Shown here in pieces: positions 6,636 to 13,785 of a stretch of 13,785 nucleotides of DNA. This DNA comes from Gammaproteobacteria bacterium (GTDB lineage: Bacteria > Pseudomonadota > Gammaproteobacteria > UWMA-0217): NCBI GenBank assembly GCA_027031685.1, contig JALVPS010000287.1, forward strand, positions 1-13,785, in the 5' to 3' direction. A program made the translations under genes and the position numbers. Numbering within the stretch: the first letter of the stretch is position 1; each line of letters opens with the position of its first letter. The notes beneath the pieces are model-generated. The model was not told where the DNA came from. It did no database searches and saw nothing but the letters and a program-made list of their open reading frames with translations.

Positions 6636-7564
6636 AGCAGTCCGAACATCACAAGCAGGCCGTTCAGACCACCGGGCATGCCTGGGACGGCGACATCCAG
6701 GAATACAATAATCCGCTGCCGCGCTGGTGGGTGTGGACCTTCTTCGGCACGGTGGTGTTCGCTGTGGTGTACTGGCTCATCTACCCCGCCTGGCCGGTGG
6801 GCAAGAGCTACACCAAGGGGCTGTTCAACACCATCACCTTCCAGACCCGCGACGGTCAGGAGGTGACCACCCACTGGAACACCCGCTCCCGCTTCATCGC
6901 CGACATGCAGCGTGGCGAGGCGGCTGTCAAGCAGCGCGAGTACCTCGAGAAGATCGGCCAGTCCTCCTACCAGGACATCGTCAACGACCCCGACAAGATG
7001 GGCTTTGTGCTGTCCATGTCCAAGGTGTTGTTCGCCGACAACTGTGCCGCCTGTCACGGCGCCGGCGCGCAGGGCAAGATCGGCCTGTTCCCCAACCTGG
7101 TGGACGACGACTGGCTGTGGGGCGGCACCTTCGAGGACATCCACCAGACCATCGCCAACGGCCGGTTGGGCTTCATGCCGCCCTTCCGCGATACCTTCAG
7201 CGCCGAGGATCTGCGCGCCCTGGCGGCCTTCGTGCTAAGCCTGAGCGGCATCACCGACGGGCACGACGCGGCCCGCGTGGCCCGCGGCCGGGAGATCTTC
7301 ACCGGCGAGGAGGGCGGCTGCTACTACTGCCACGGCAAGGACGCGCGCGGCATGAAGTCGCAGGGCTCGGCCAACCTCACCGACAAGATCTGGACCGTGG
7401 CCGACGTGCCCGGCGCGCCCACCTACGAGGCCAAGCTGCAGGCCGTGGAGGAGGTCATCCAGAACGGCATCAACCGCCGCATGCCGGCCTGGAAGGGGCG
7501 TCTGTCGGAGGAGCAGATCAAGCTCCTCACCGTGTACATCCACCAGCTGGGCGGAGGCCAGTGA
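6632..7564 (+). CDS. ccoP: cbb3-type cytochrome c oxidase subunit III, di-heme (CcoP)
   Basis: A di-heme c-type cytochrome that receives electrons from soluble or membrane cytochrome c. It has 310 residues. A cytoplasmic N terminus contains the family motif WDGDIQEYNNPLPRWW (about 18-33), then comes one membrane helix (about 34-52) and two cytochrome c domains. The first has CAACH (Cys138, Cys141, His142) with Met182 in GFMPPF; the second has CYYCH (Cys230, Cys233, His234) with Met284 in RRMPAW. The single-helix form differs from Pseudomonas CcoP, which has an extra N-terminal helix. The start overlaps the ccoQ stop by four bases. It ends the structural genes; ccoG begins 73 bp later. Confidence 0.98.
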   Translation: MKQSEHHKQAVQTTGHAWDGDIQEYNNPLPRWWVWTFFGTVVFAVVYWLIYPAWPVGKSYTKGLFNTITFQTRDGQEVTTHWNTRSRFIADMQRGEAAVKQREYLEKIGQSSYQDIVNDPDKMGFVLSMSKVLFADNCAACHGAGAQGKIGLFPNLVDDDWLWGGTFEDIHQTIANGRLGFMPPFRDTFSAEDLRALAAFVLSLSGITDGHDAARVARGREIFTGEEGGCYYCHGKDARGMKSQGSANLTDKIWTVADVPGAPTYEAKLQAVEEVIQNGINRRMPAWKGRLSEEQIKLLTVYIHQLGGGQ

Positions 7565-7637
7565 GCGCCGCCACGCGCGCCGCCCCCATGCCCCGTCCAC
7601 CGATCGCCGCCGTCGGCAAGGTCTGGCGCGCACGGCC

Positions 7638-9035
7638 ATGACCACGACCACCGACGCTGGCCGGGTGCGGATTTATCCGCGCTCGGTCAGCGGCAAGTTC
7701 CGTCGCCTCAAGTACGCCGTCCTGGCCATCGCCTATCTGGTGTACTACGGGCTGCCCTGGCTGCCCTGGCACCGTGCCACCGGCCCCGACCAGGCGGTGC
7801 TGTTCGACATCGTCGGCCGCAAGTACTACCTGTTCGACCTGGTGGTGCAGCCGCAGCAGATCTTCTGGCTGGCCGGCTTCCTGGTGCTGGCCGCCATGCT
7901 GCTGTTCTTCGTCACCGGCATCGCCGGCCGGGTGTTCTGCGGCTTCTTCTGCTTCCAGACCCTGTGGACCGACCTGTTCATGCGCATCGAGTACTGGGTG
8001 CAGGGCGAGCGCCCGGCGCGCATCCGCCTCGACCAGCAGCCCTGGGGGCCGGAGAAGCTGCGCAAGAAGGGCCTGACCTGGCTGCTGTGGTTCCTGGTGG
8101 CCTTCTGGACGGCCATCACCTTCACCCTGTACTGGGGGGAGGCCGGCACGCTGCTGCGCGAGTTCTTCACCGGCACCGCGCCGGCGGCCATGTACATCAC
8201 CACCGGCATCCTCACCTTCACCACCTTCACCATGGCCGGCCTGGCGCGCGAGCAGGTGTGCACGCACATGTGCCCCTATTCGCGCTTCCAGGCGGCCATG
8301 TTCGACAAGGACACCAAGCTGGTCACCTATGACCTGCGCCGCGGCGAGGGTGAGCAGGGCCGCAGCAAGGTGCGCAAGGGCCTCAAGACCCTGGAGGAAC
8401 GCCACGCGGCGGGGGTGGGGGACTGCATCGACTGCGGCTACTGTGTGCAGGTCTGCCCGACGGGCATCGACATCCGCAACGGCCTGCAAGTGCAGTGCAT
8501 CCACTGCGGGCTGTGCATCGACGCCTGCAACACCATCATGGACAACATGGGTTGGCCGCGCGGCCTGATCCGCTTCAGCTCGGCGCGCGAACAGGAGGGC
8601 GGCAAGGCGCGCCTGTTTAAGCTCAAGACGGTGGGCTACGGCCTGTCCATCCTGGTGGTCACCGTGCTGCTGTTCTGGAGCGTCTCCCACCAGGGCGAGA
8701 TCGACACCGCCGTGCGCCAGATCCGCCAGCCGCTGTACGTGCTGCTGTCGGACGGCAGCATCCAGAACAGCTACCAGATCAAGCTGAGCAACCTCACCAG
8801 CGAGACCCACCACTACAGCCTGCGCATCAAGGACCTGCCCGGCGCGCAGCTCGACGTGGGCCACTTCCGCACGGTGGAGCTCAAGCCCTTGAAGCACCTC
8901 ACCCTGCTGGTCAAGGTGCGCACGTCGCAGCCGCCGCCGGGCGCCGCGCGCATCCAGGACTTCGAGTTCGAGGTCGTCAACCGCGACACGGGAGCAGTCG
9001 CCGCCATCGTGCCGGCCCGTTTCTACCGACCGTGA
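7638..9035 (+). CDS. ccoG: cbb3 oxidase accessory protein CcoG (cupric reductase, 4Fe-4S)
   Basis: A membrane iron-sulfur protein of the CcoG/FixG/RdxA family, reported to reduce Cu(II) to Cu(I) for CuB assembly of cbb3 oxidase. It has 465 residues with about five membrane helices (near 27-45, 75-95, 147-166, 183-200 and 333-349). Between helices are the redox pairs CGFFC (Cys101 and Cys105) and CTHMC (Cys208 and Cys212). Two 4Fe-4S cluster motifs follow: CIDCGYCVQVCP (Cys263, 266, 269, 273) and CIHCGLCIDAC (Cys287, 290, 293, 297). The C-terminal 115 residues form the family's Ig-like periplasmic domain. The ATG at 7638 has no good ribosome binding site nearby. The end overlaps ccoH by four bases (GTGA). 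Confidence 0.96.
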   Translation: MTTTTDAGRVRIYPRSVSGKFRRLKYAVLAIAYLVYYGLPWLPWHRATGPDQAVLFDIVGRKYYLFDLVVQPQQIFWLAGFLVLAAMLLFFVTGIAGRVFCGFFCFQTLWTDLFMRIEYWVQGERPARIRLDQQPWGPEKLRKKGLTWLLWFLVAFWTAITFTLYWGEAGTLLREFFTGTAPAAMYITTGILTFTTFTMAGLAREQVCTHMCPYSRFQAAMFDKDTKLVTYDLRRGEGEQGRSKVRKGLKTLEERHAAGVGDCIDCGYCVQVCPTGIDIRNGLQVQCIHCGLCIDACNTIMDNMGWPRGLIRFSSAREQEGGKARLFKLKTVGYGLSILVVTVLLFWSVSHQGEIDTAVRQIRQPLYVLLSDGSIQNSYQIKLSNLTSETHHYSLRIKDLPGAQLDVGHFRTVELKPLKHLTLLVKVRTSQPPPGAARIQDFEFEVVNRDTGAVAAIVPARFYRP

Positions 9036-9862
9036 GCCCGCTGGTCCTCTCGCTCGCCCTCATCCTGCTGCTCGAGGTGGGCGGCTTCCTGTTGCTGTAC
9101 CGCCTGACGCGCTGGCCCGGCAAGCAGGTGGCCCTGCTGGTGGCGGTGGCCGGCCTGGTGGTGTACCTGCCGTGGGCCGTGCGCGGCTGGCAGGGGCTGG
9201 ACCGCTTCGCCATCCACTTCGTGTTCATTGCCATGATCCCCTACGGGCTGGGCATCATCACCAGCACGGGGGAGGCGCGCCGTCGCCTGGAGGGCGAGGG
9301 CGGGCAGCGTCGCTGGTTCCACTGGGCGCCGGCCGCTATCGTGGCCTTCTTCCTCGTCCTGGCGGCGGTGGACGCGGTCATCATCACCCTCGCCGAGCAG
9401 GGCCTGCGCGGGCGCTGGGCGCGGCTGCTGCTGCCGCCGCCCAAGAGCGGGCGCGAGGTGGTGTCGCTGGAGCAGGGGGCCGTGTCGCACCCGTTCCAGG
9501 AGCGCGAAGAGGAATACAACGCCTGGCTGGCGCAGCGCCAGGCGCAGGCGCGGCGCGGCTGGCAGGTGCGCCGCGGCTGGCTGGGCCGGCCGGTGGCCGG
9601 CCGCGCCACGCCCTTCAAGCTGGTGGTGACGGACCGGGACGGCCGCCCGGTGGCCGGTGCCGAGGTGCGCGGCCGCTTCCTGCGCCCCTCGGACGCCAGC
9701 GCCGACTTCGACTTCACCCTGCCGGAGATCGCCCCCGGCACCTACCAGGCCGAACTGCGTATGCCGGCGGCGGGCCTGTGGTCGGTGGTCATCACCATCC
9801 GCCGCGGCGAGGACCTGCACGAGCTGCGCGGGCGCACGCGGGTGCACGATGCCGGCCCCTGA
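9032..9862 (+). CDS. ccoH: CcoH/FixH-like cbb3 assembly protein with extra membrane helices
   Basis: An assembly factor of the FixH/CcoH family, which binds cbb3 subunits during complex formation. It is unusually long at 276 residues. The C-terminal half carries the family pattern: a helix at about 98-120, a short linker, a charged helix rich in Glu, Arg and Gln (about 156-175) and a beta-rich domain with VVTDRDGRPVAGAEV, ADFDFTLPEIAPGTYQAELRMPAAGLW and a final arginine-rich strand. Before it lie three additional hydrophobic helices (about 4-23, 33-49 and 60-77), absent from the typical one-helix FixH. The start is GTG, fused into the ccoG stop (GTGA) with no separate ribosome binding site. 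The position between ccoG and ccoI supports the assignment. The extension could be a lineage-specific fusion; its job is unknown. Confidence 0.83.
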   Translation: MSPLVLSLALILLLEVGGFLLLYRLTRWPGKQVALLVAVAGLVVYLPWAVRGWQGLDRFAIHFVFIAMIPYGLGIITSTGEARRRLEGEGGQRRWFHWAPAAIVAFFLVLAAVDAVIITLAEQGLRGRWARLLLPPPKSGREVVSLEQGAVSHPFQEREEEYNAWLAQRQAQARRGWQVRRGWLGRPVAGRATPFKLVVTDRDGRPVAGAEVRGRFLRPSDASADFDFTLPEIAPGTYQAELRMPAAGLWSVVITIRRGEDLHELRGRTRVHDAGP

Positions 9863-12329
9863 CGCCACCCCGCCGGCGACCGAGGGGAGCACCTGCTTCC
9901 ACTGCGGCCAGCCGGTGCCGCCCGAGGTGGATCTGCAGGTGGAGATCGACGGCCAGGCGCGCCCCATGTGCTGCGCCGGCTGCCAGGCCGTGGCCCAGGC
10001 CATCGTCGACAACCACCTGGAGGACTTCTACCGCCACCGCACCGAGGTGGCGCCCACGCCCGAGGCCCTCATCCCCGAGGCGCTGCGCGAGTTCGAGGTC
10101 TACGACAACCCGGCCCTGCAGCAGAGCTTCGTGCACCGCAAGGAGGGCGAGCTGCGCGAGGCCTCGCTCATCCTCGAGGGCATCGTCTGCGCCGCCTGCG
10201 TGTGGCTCAACGAGCGCCACGTGGGGCGCCTGCCGGGCGTGCACGCCTTCTACGTCAACTACGCCACCCACCGCGCCCAGGTGGTGTGGGACGACAGTCG
10301 CATCCACCTGAGCGACATCCTCAAGGCCATCAGCGCCATCGGCTACCGCGCCCACCCCTACGACCCGCAGCGCCAGGAGGCGGTGCAGAAAAAGGAGCGC
10401 AGCCGTATGCTGCGCCGCATCGGCATCGCCGGGGTGGGGGCCATGCAGGTGATGATGATGGCCGTGGCCATGTACCTGGGCGATTACCAGGGCATGGACG
10501 CCCACATCCGCAACCTGCTGCGCTGGGCCAGCCTGGCCGTCACCCTGCCGGTCATCGGCTACTCGGGGCAGGCCTTCTTCCTGTCCGCCTGGCGCGACCT
10601 GCGCCGCCGCCGGCTGGGCATGGACGTGCCGGTGGCCATCGCCCTGGGCTCGGCCTTTCTGGCCAGCGCCTGGCACACGGTGGTCGGCCGGGGCGAGGTC
10701 TATTTCGACTCGGTGACCATGTTCATCTTCTTCCTGCTCATCGGCCGCTTCCTGGAGATGACGGCCCGCCATCGCGCCGGTCAGGTGGCCGAGGAGCTGG
10801 TCAAGCTCATGCCCGCCGTGGCCCATCGCCAGGCCGAGGACGGCAGCCTGCAGGAGGTGCCGGTGGCCGAGCTGCGGCCCGGCGACCGGGTGGTGGTCAA
10901 GCCGGGCGAGCCGGTGCCGGCCGACGGCACCGTGCTGGCCGGGCGCAGCAGCGTGGACGAGTCCCTGCTCACCGGCGAGAGTCTGCCGGTGGACAAGGCG
11001 CCCGGCGCGTCGCTGGTGGGCGGCACGCTCAACGTGGCCTCGCCCCTCACCCTGCAAGTGGAGCGGGTGGGGCAGGACACGGTGCTGGCCGGCATCTCCC
11101 GCCTGCTGGAGCGCGCCCAGGAGGAAAAGCCGCAGATCGCCCGCCTGGCCAACCGGGTGGCGGGCTGGTTCGTGGCCGGCCTGCTGGCGGTGGCCGCCCT
11201 CGTGTTCGGCTGGTGGGCCTGGCAGACCGACGCCGGCGAGGCCTTCCGCATCACCCTGTCCGTGCTGGTGGTCACCTGCCCCTGCGCCCTGTCCCTGGCC
11301 ACGCCGGTGGCCCTCACCGCCGCCACCGGCGCCCTCACGCGGGTGGGCATGCTCACCACCCGTGGTCACGCCCTGGAGACCCTGGCCCAGGCCACCGACA
11401 TCGTGTTCGACAAGACCGGCACCCTCACCCGGGGACAGCTGCGTCTGGTGCGGGTGAGCACGGCCGAGGGCGTGGACGAGGGCGAGGCGCGCGACCTGGC
11501 CGCCGGGCTGGAGGCGCACAGCGCCCACCCCATCGCCCTGGCCCTGCGCGAGGGCGTCACGCCGCGCGCCCTGGAGGTGATCGAGGACGAGACCGGGCGC
11601 GGCGTGCTGGGGCGCGATGGCGAGCGCCTGCTGCGCATCGGCAGCCTGGACTGGGTGCGCGACTGGCACCCCGACTGGCGCGAGGAGGCCACGGATGGCA
11701 CGCGCATCTACCTGGCCGACCGGGCGCGCGTGCTGGCCGTGTTCGAGCTGCGGGACGAGCTGCGCCCCGAGGCGCCGGCGGTGGTGCGCCGCTTCCGCGC
11801 CCAGGGCCTGCGCGTGCACCTGCTGAGCGGCGATGCCGAAGCGGCGGTGGCGCGCGTGGCCGGGGCGCTGGGCATCGACGACTGGCGCGCCCGCCAGCTG
11901 CCGGCCGACAAGCTGGCCTATGTCAAGGCCCTGCAGGGCGAGGGGCGGGTGGTGGCCATGGTCGGCGACGGCGTCAACGACGCCCCGGTGCTGGCTGCGG
12001 CGCAGGTGTCCATCGCCATGGGCGGCGGCGCCCACCTGGCCCAGGCCAGCGCCGACATGGTGCTGCTGTCCAACCACCTGGAGCGCATCCCGCGGGCAGT
12101 GGACAAGGCGCGCCAGACCCTGCGCATCATCCACCAGAACCTGACCTGGGCCATCGTCTATAATCTGGCGGCCCTGCCGCTGGCGGCGGCCGGCTACGTG
12201 CCGCCCTGGCTGGCGGCCATCGGCATGTCCGGCAGCTCCCTGCTGGTGGTGCTCAACGCCCTGCGCCTGCGCGAGCGGCGCCGGGACAGGGCGCCGCGCA
12301 CGGCCCCCGCCACCGAAAGAGGTGTGTAG
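9849..12329 (+). CDS. ccoI: Copper-translocating P1B-type ATPase CcoI
   Basis: A copper-exporting P-type ATPase that delivers copper to the periplasmic side for cbb3 maturation. It has 826 residues. The N terminus has a CcoI-type zinc/copper-like cysteine region (CFHC at 16-19 and CCAGC at 41-45) and then a heavy-metal-associated domain with CAAC (Cys114 and Cys117). The ATPase core shows TGES (375-378), the intramembrane CPC site (477-479 in VVTCPCALSLATP), the phosphorylated aspartate in DKTGTLT (Asp521), the HP motif (560-561) and GDGVNDAP (706-713). Helices lie near 190-210, 227-245, 259-277, 287-303, 441-457, 467-490 and two at 764-803. The ATG at 9849 overlaps the ccoH end by 14 bp; the open frame further upstream only shadows ccoH. 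Its length matches the CcoI/FixI family. Confidence 0.97.
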   Translation: MPAPDATPPATEGSTCFHCGQPVPPEVDLQVEIDGQARPMCCAGCQAVAQAIVDNHLEDFYRHRTEVAPTPEALIPEALREFEVYDNPALQQSFVHRKEGELREASLILEGIVCAACVWLNERHVGRLPGVHAFYVNYATHRAQVVWDDSRIHLSDILKAISAIGYRAHPYDPQRQEAVQKKERSRMLRRIGIAGVGAMQVMMMAVAMYLGDYQGMDAHIRNLLRWASLAVTLPVIGYSGQAFFLSAWRDLRRRRLGMDVPVAIALGSAFLASAWHTVVGRGEVYFDSVTMFIFFLLIGRFLEMTARHRAGQVAEELVKLMPAVAHRQAEDGSLQEVPVAELRPGDRVVVKPGEPVPADGTVLAGRSSVDESLLTGESLPVDKAPGASLVGGTLNVASPLTLQVERVGQDTVLAGISRLLERAQEEKPQIARLANRVAGWFVAGLLAVAALVFGWWAWQTDAGEAFRITLSVLVVTCPCALSLATPVALTAATGALTRVGMLTTRGHALETLAQATDIVFDKTGTLTRGQLRLVRVSTAEGVDEGEARDLAAGLEAHSAHPIALALREGVTPRALEVIEDETGRGVLGRDGERLLRIGSLDWVRDWHPDWREEATDGTRIYLADRARVLAVFELRDELRPEAPAVVRRFRAQGLRVHLLSGDAEAAVARVAGALGIDDWRARQLPADKLAYVKALQGEGRVVAMVGDGVNDAPVLAAAQVSIAMGGGAHLAQASADMVLLSNHLERIPRAVDKARQTLRIIHQNLTWAIVYNLAALPLAAAGYVPPWLAAIGMSGSSLLVVLNALRLRERRRDRAPRTAPATERGV

Positions 12330-12331
12330 AG

Positions 12332-12526
12332 ATGGACATCCTGTTCCTGCTGATCCCCATCGCGGTCATCCTGGCCGGGGTGGCCATCGCCTTCTTCATC
12401 TACACCGTGCGCAGCGGCCAGTACGACGACCTGGAGGGACCGAGCCATCGCATCCTCATGGACGACGACGACCCCATGATCCCGCGCTACGAGCCCAGGC
12501 GGCGTCGCTTGAAGCGCGACAAGTGA
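12332..12526 (+). CDS. ccoS: cbb3-type oxidase assembly protein CcoS
   Basis: A 64-residue single-helix protein of the CcoS/FixS family, needed for assembly of active cbb3 oxidase with its hemes and copper. The helix covers about residues 4-24. The family motif around FIYTVRSGQYDDLEGPSHRIL (21-41) is clear, followed by an acidic run (DDDD) and a basic tail. AAGAGGTG at 12317-12324 is a strong ribosome binding site 7 nt before the ATG, two bases after the ccoI stop. It is the last recognised gene of the cco cluster. Confidence 0.94.
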   Translation: MDILFLLIPIAVILAGVAIAFFIYTVRSGQYDDLEGPSHRILMDDDDPMIPRYEPRRRRLKRDK

Positions 12527-12571
12527 TCCGGTAGATTGCGCCCACCCATCCCGCACGCGAGGACCGCCTCC

Positions 12572-12661
12572 ATGAACACCTACAACATTGCCATGGGCAT
12601 CATCGTGGCGCTCATCGTGGTGAGCTGGCTGAGCTTCTTCTCGGTCATCGTCGCCCACTGA
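12572..12661 (+). CDS. 29-residue single-helix microprotein downstream of ccoS
   Basis: A short frame of 29 codons that begins MNTYNIAMG and ends FFSVIVAH. From residue 6 to 28 it is nearly all hydrophobic and would form one membrane helix. GAGGA at 12559-12563 is 8 nt before the ATG, a good ribosome binding site. In 28 of 29 sense codons the third base is G or C, as in the neighbouring genes, which argues for real coding. It lies 45 bp after ccoS and the operon terminator follows 13 bp later. I do not recognise the family with confidence. Single-helix microproteins of oxidases, such as CcoM of Pseudomonas stutzeri cbb3 and CydX of bd oxidase, are the obvious comparison, but clear sequence similarity was not seen. 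Confidence 0.6.
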   Translation: MNTYNIAMGIIVALIVVSWLSFFSVIVAH

Positions 12662-12674
12662 GCCTGGCGCGCAG

Positions 12675-12710
12675 CCACAAGAAAACCGCCCGCGGGCGGT
12701 TTTCTTGTGG
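12675..12710. terminator. Bidirectional intrinsic terminator between cco operon and rpoH
   Basis: A perfect 36-nt palindrome: arm CCACAAGAAAACCGCCCG (12675-12692) followed directly by its exact reverse complement (12693-12710). The inner GC block is flanked by four A on one side and four T on the other, so each strand reads as a GC stem ending in a T run. It sits 13 bp after the microprotein stop and 14 bp from the rpoH stop on the other strand, so it can end both convergent transcripts. Confidence 0.9.
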
Positions 12711-12724
12711 GCGACGGATCAGCT

Positions 12725-13594
<870 letters not shown>

Positions 13595-13602
13595 CCTGTG
13601 TG

Positions 13603-13610
13603 TCACCTCC
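13603..13610 (-). promoter_or_regulatory. Strong ribosome binding site of rpoH
   Basis: GGAGGTGA on the minus strand, complementary to the 16S rRNA tail over eight bases, lies 8 nt upstream of the ATG at 13594. It fixes this start over more upstream in-frame codons and suggests a high intrinsic translation rate. Confidence 0.85.
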
Positions 13611-13641
13611 CACCATGGATTTCGAGCGCCGGCCAGCGGCC

Positions 13642-13668
13642 TTGGCACTCGACTCGTTAGAGTGCTAA
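13642..13668. promoter_or_regulatory. CIRCE element (HrcA operator) in the rpoH leader
   Basis: On the rpoH strand the sequence is TTAGCACTC, nine bases, then GAGTGCCAA. The CIRCE consensus bound by HrcA is TTAGCACTC-N9-GAGTGCTAA, so 17 of 18 arm bases match and the 9-9-9 spacing is exact. It lies 47 bp upstream of the rpoH ATG. A TACACT hexamer at 13672-13677 (minus strand), just upstream of the element, could be a -10 box placing the start of transcription inside CIRCE, but no good -35 is seen. HrcA would be expected to repress rpoH transcription under normal conditions and release it on heat or protein-folding stress. Confidence 0.88.
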
Positions 13669-13785
13669 CAGAGTGTAGAAGTTCCCTGTGTACAACTCCA
13701 GAACATGGATCAAGCAAACGCTTGTCGATGGCACTATGGTGACAGGCGTCGGCCGTCAGGCGCTGAGCTGCTGCGCCAGGGGGGG
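13669..13785. other. Region upstream of rpoH at the window edge
   Basis: This stretch should hold the rpoH promoter, and it is less GC-rich than the rest. A minus-strand reading frame entering from the right edge stops at 13756-13758 after nine visible codons (ending LAQQLSA). This could be the end of an upstream gene; ftsX commonly precedes rpoH in gammaproteobacteria, but nine residues do not allow identification. Confidence 0.25.

Noticed and set aside
9657..9848. Extension of the ccoI frame into ccoH
   Set aside because: The translated extension is rich in Arg, Ala and Pro in the manner of an out-of-frame shadow of ccoH; the CcoI family begins at the cysteine-rich segment just after the ATG at 9849.
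9792..12134. Long open frame on the minus strand opposite ccoI (780 codons), and similar long frames opposite other genes
   Set aside because: High G/C at third positions leaves antisense frames open. The products are rich in His, Gln, Gly and Arg, without recognisable motifs, and the opposite strand has complete family motifs.
13686..13694. DnaA box upstream of rpoH (TTGTACACA on the minus strand)
   Set aside because: Two mismatches to TTATCCACA in a single isolated copy is not enough to support DnaA control.
13595..13717. Longer rpoH starting at 13717
   Set aside because: The added residues do not fit RpoH, would span the CIRCE element, and the ATG at 13594 has an almost perfect ribosome binding site.
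13669..13740. Sigma-32 type promoter (CTTGAA, CCCCAT) for autoregulation of rpoH
   Set aside because: A CTTGAT is present on the minus strand near 13710 but no C-rich -10 partner follows at a suitable spacing.

Overview
The window is a dense, high-GC stretch of chromosome, probably from a gammaproteobacterium. The start-to-end gene order cox3 / DUF2909 / SURF1 / Sco-like / ctaA / ctaB matches the aa3-oxidase locus of Pseudomonas-type genomes as I remember it. The full ccoNOQP-ccoGHIS block and a 289-residue RpoH fit the same group. The lineage (for example a Chromatiales or Ectothiorhodospira-like bacterium) is inference; no rRNA or tRNA gene is present to settle it.

Region 1 (1-4066) is the end of an aa3-type cytochrome c oxidase locus. 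It holds the C-terminal part of subunit III (cox3), then a small convergent twin-membrane-helix gene on the minus strand (DUF2909). A tightly packed assembly operon follows: SURF1 (heme a insertion), a membrane-anchored thioredoxin/Sco-like protein, heme a synthase (ctaA/COX15) and protoheme farnesyltransferase (ctaB/cyoE). The last two make heme O and then heme A for the aa3 enzyme.

Region 2 (4067-12661) is the complete cbb3-type oxidase locus. ccoN, ccoO, ccoQ and ccoP encode the high-affinity terminal oxidase. ccoG, ccoH, ccoI and ccoS encode its assembly factors: cupric reductase, FixH-like factor, copper-exporting P-type ATPase and small CcoS. Most genes overlap or nearly touch. The gap before ccoN is the clearest place for a new promoter. 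A 29-codon reading frame with a good ribosome binding site and one predicted membrane helix follows ccoS and is probably a further, easily missed member of the operon.

Region 3 (12662-13785) contains a perfect 36-nt palindrome acting as a bidirectional terminator, and then rpoH (heat-shock sigma-32) on the minus strand. In the rpoH leader there is a near-perfect CIRCE element, the operator of the heat-shock repressor HrcA. This suggests that rpoH itself is under HrcA control and is the most interesting regulatory signal here.

Together the window encodes most of the late assembly line for two heme-copper oxidases, one low-affinity (aa3) and one high-affinity (cbb3), next to a stress sigma factor. 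I saw no mobile elements, CRISPR arrays, integrases or composition breaks. Apart from the CIRCE-rpoH link, the microprotein and the enlarged CcoH, the content is conventional respiratory core.
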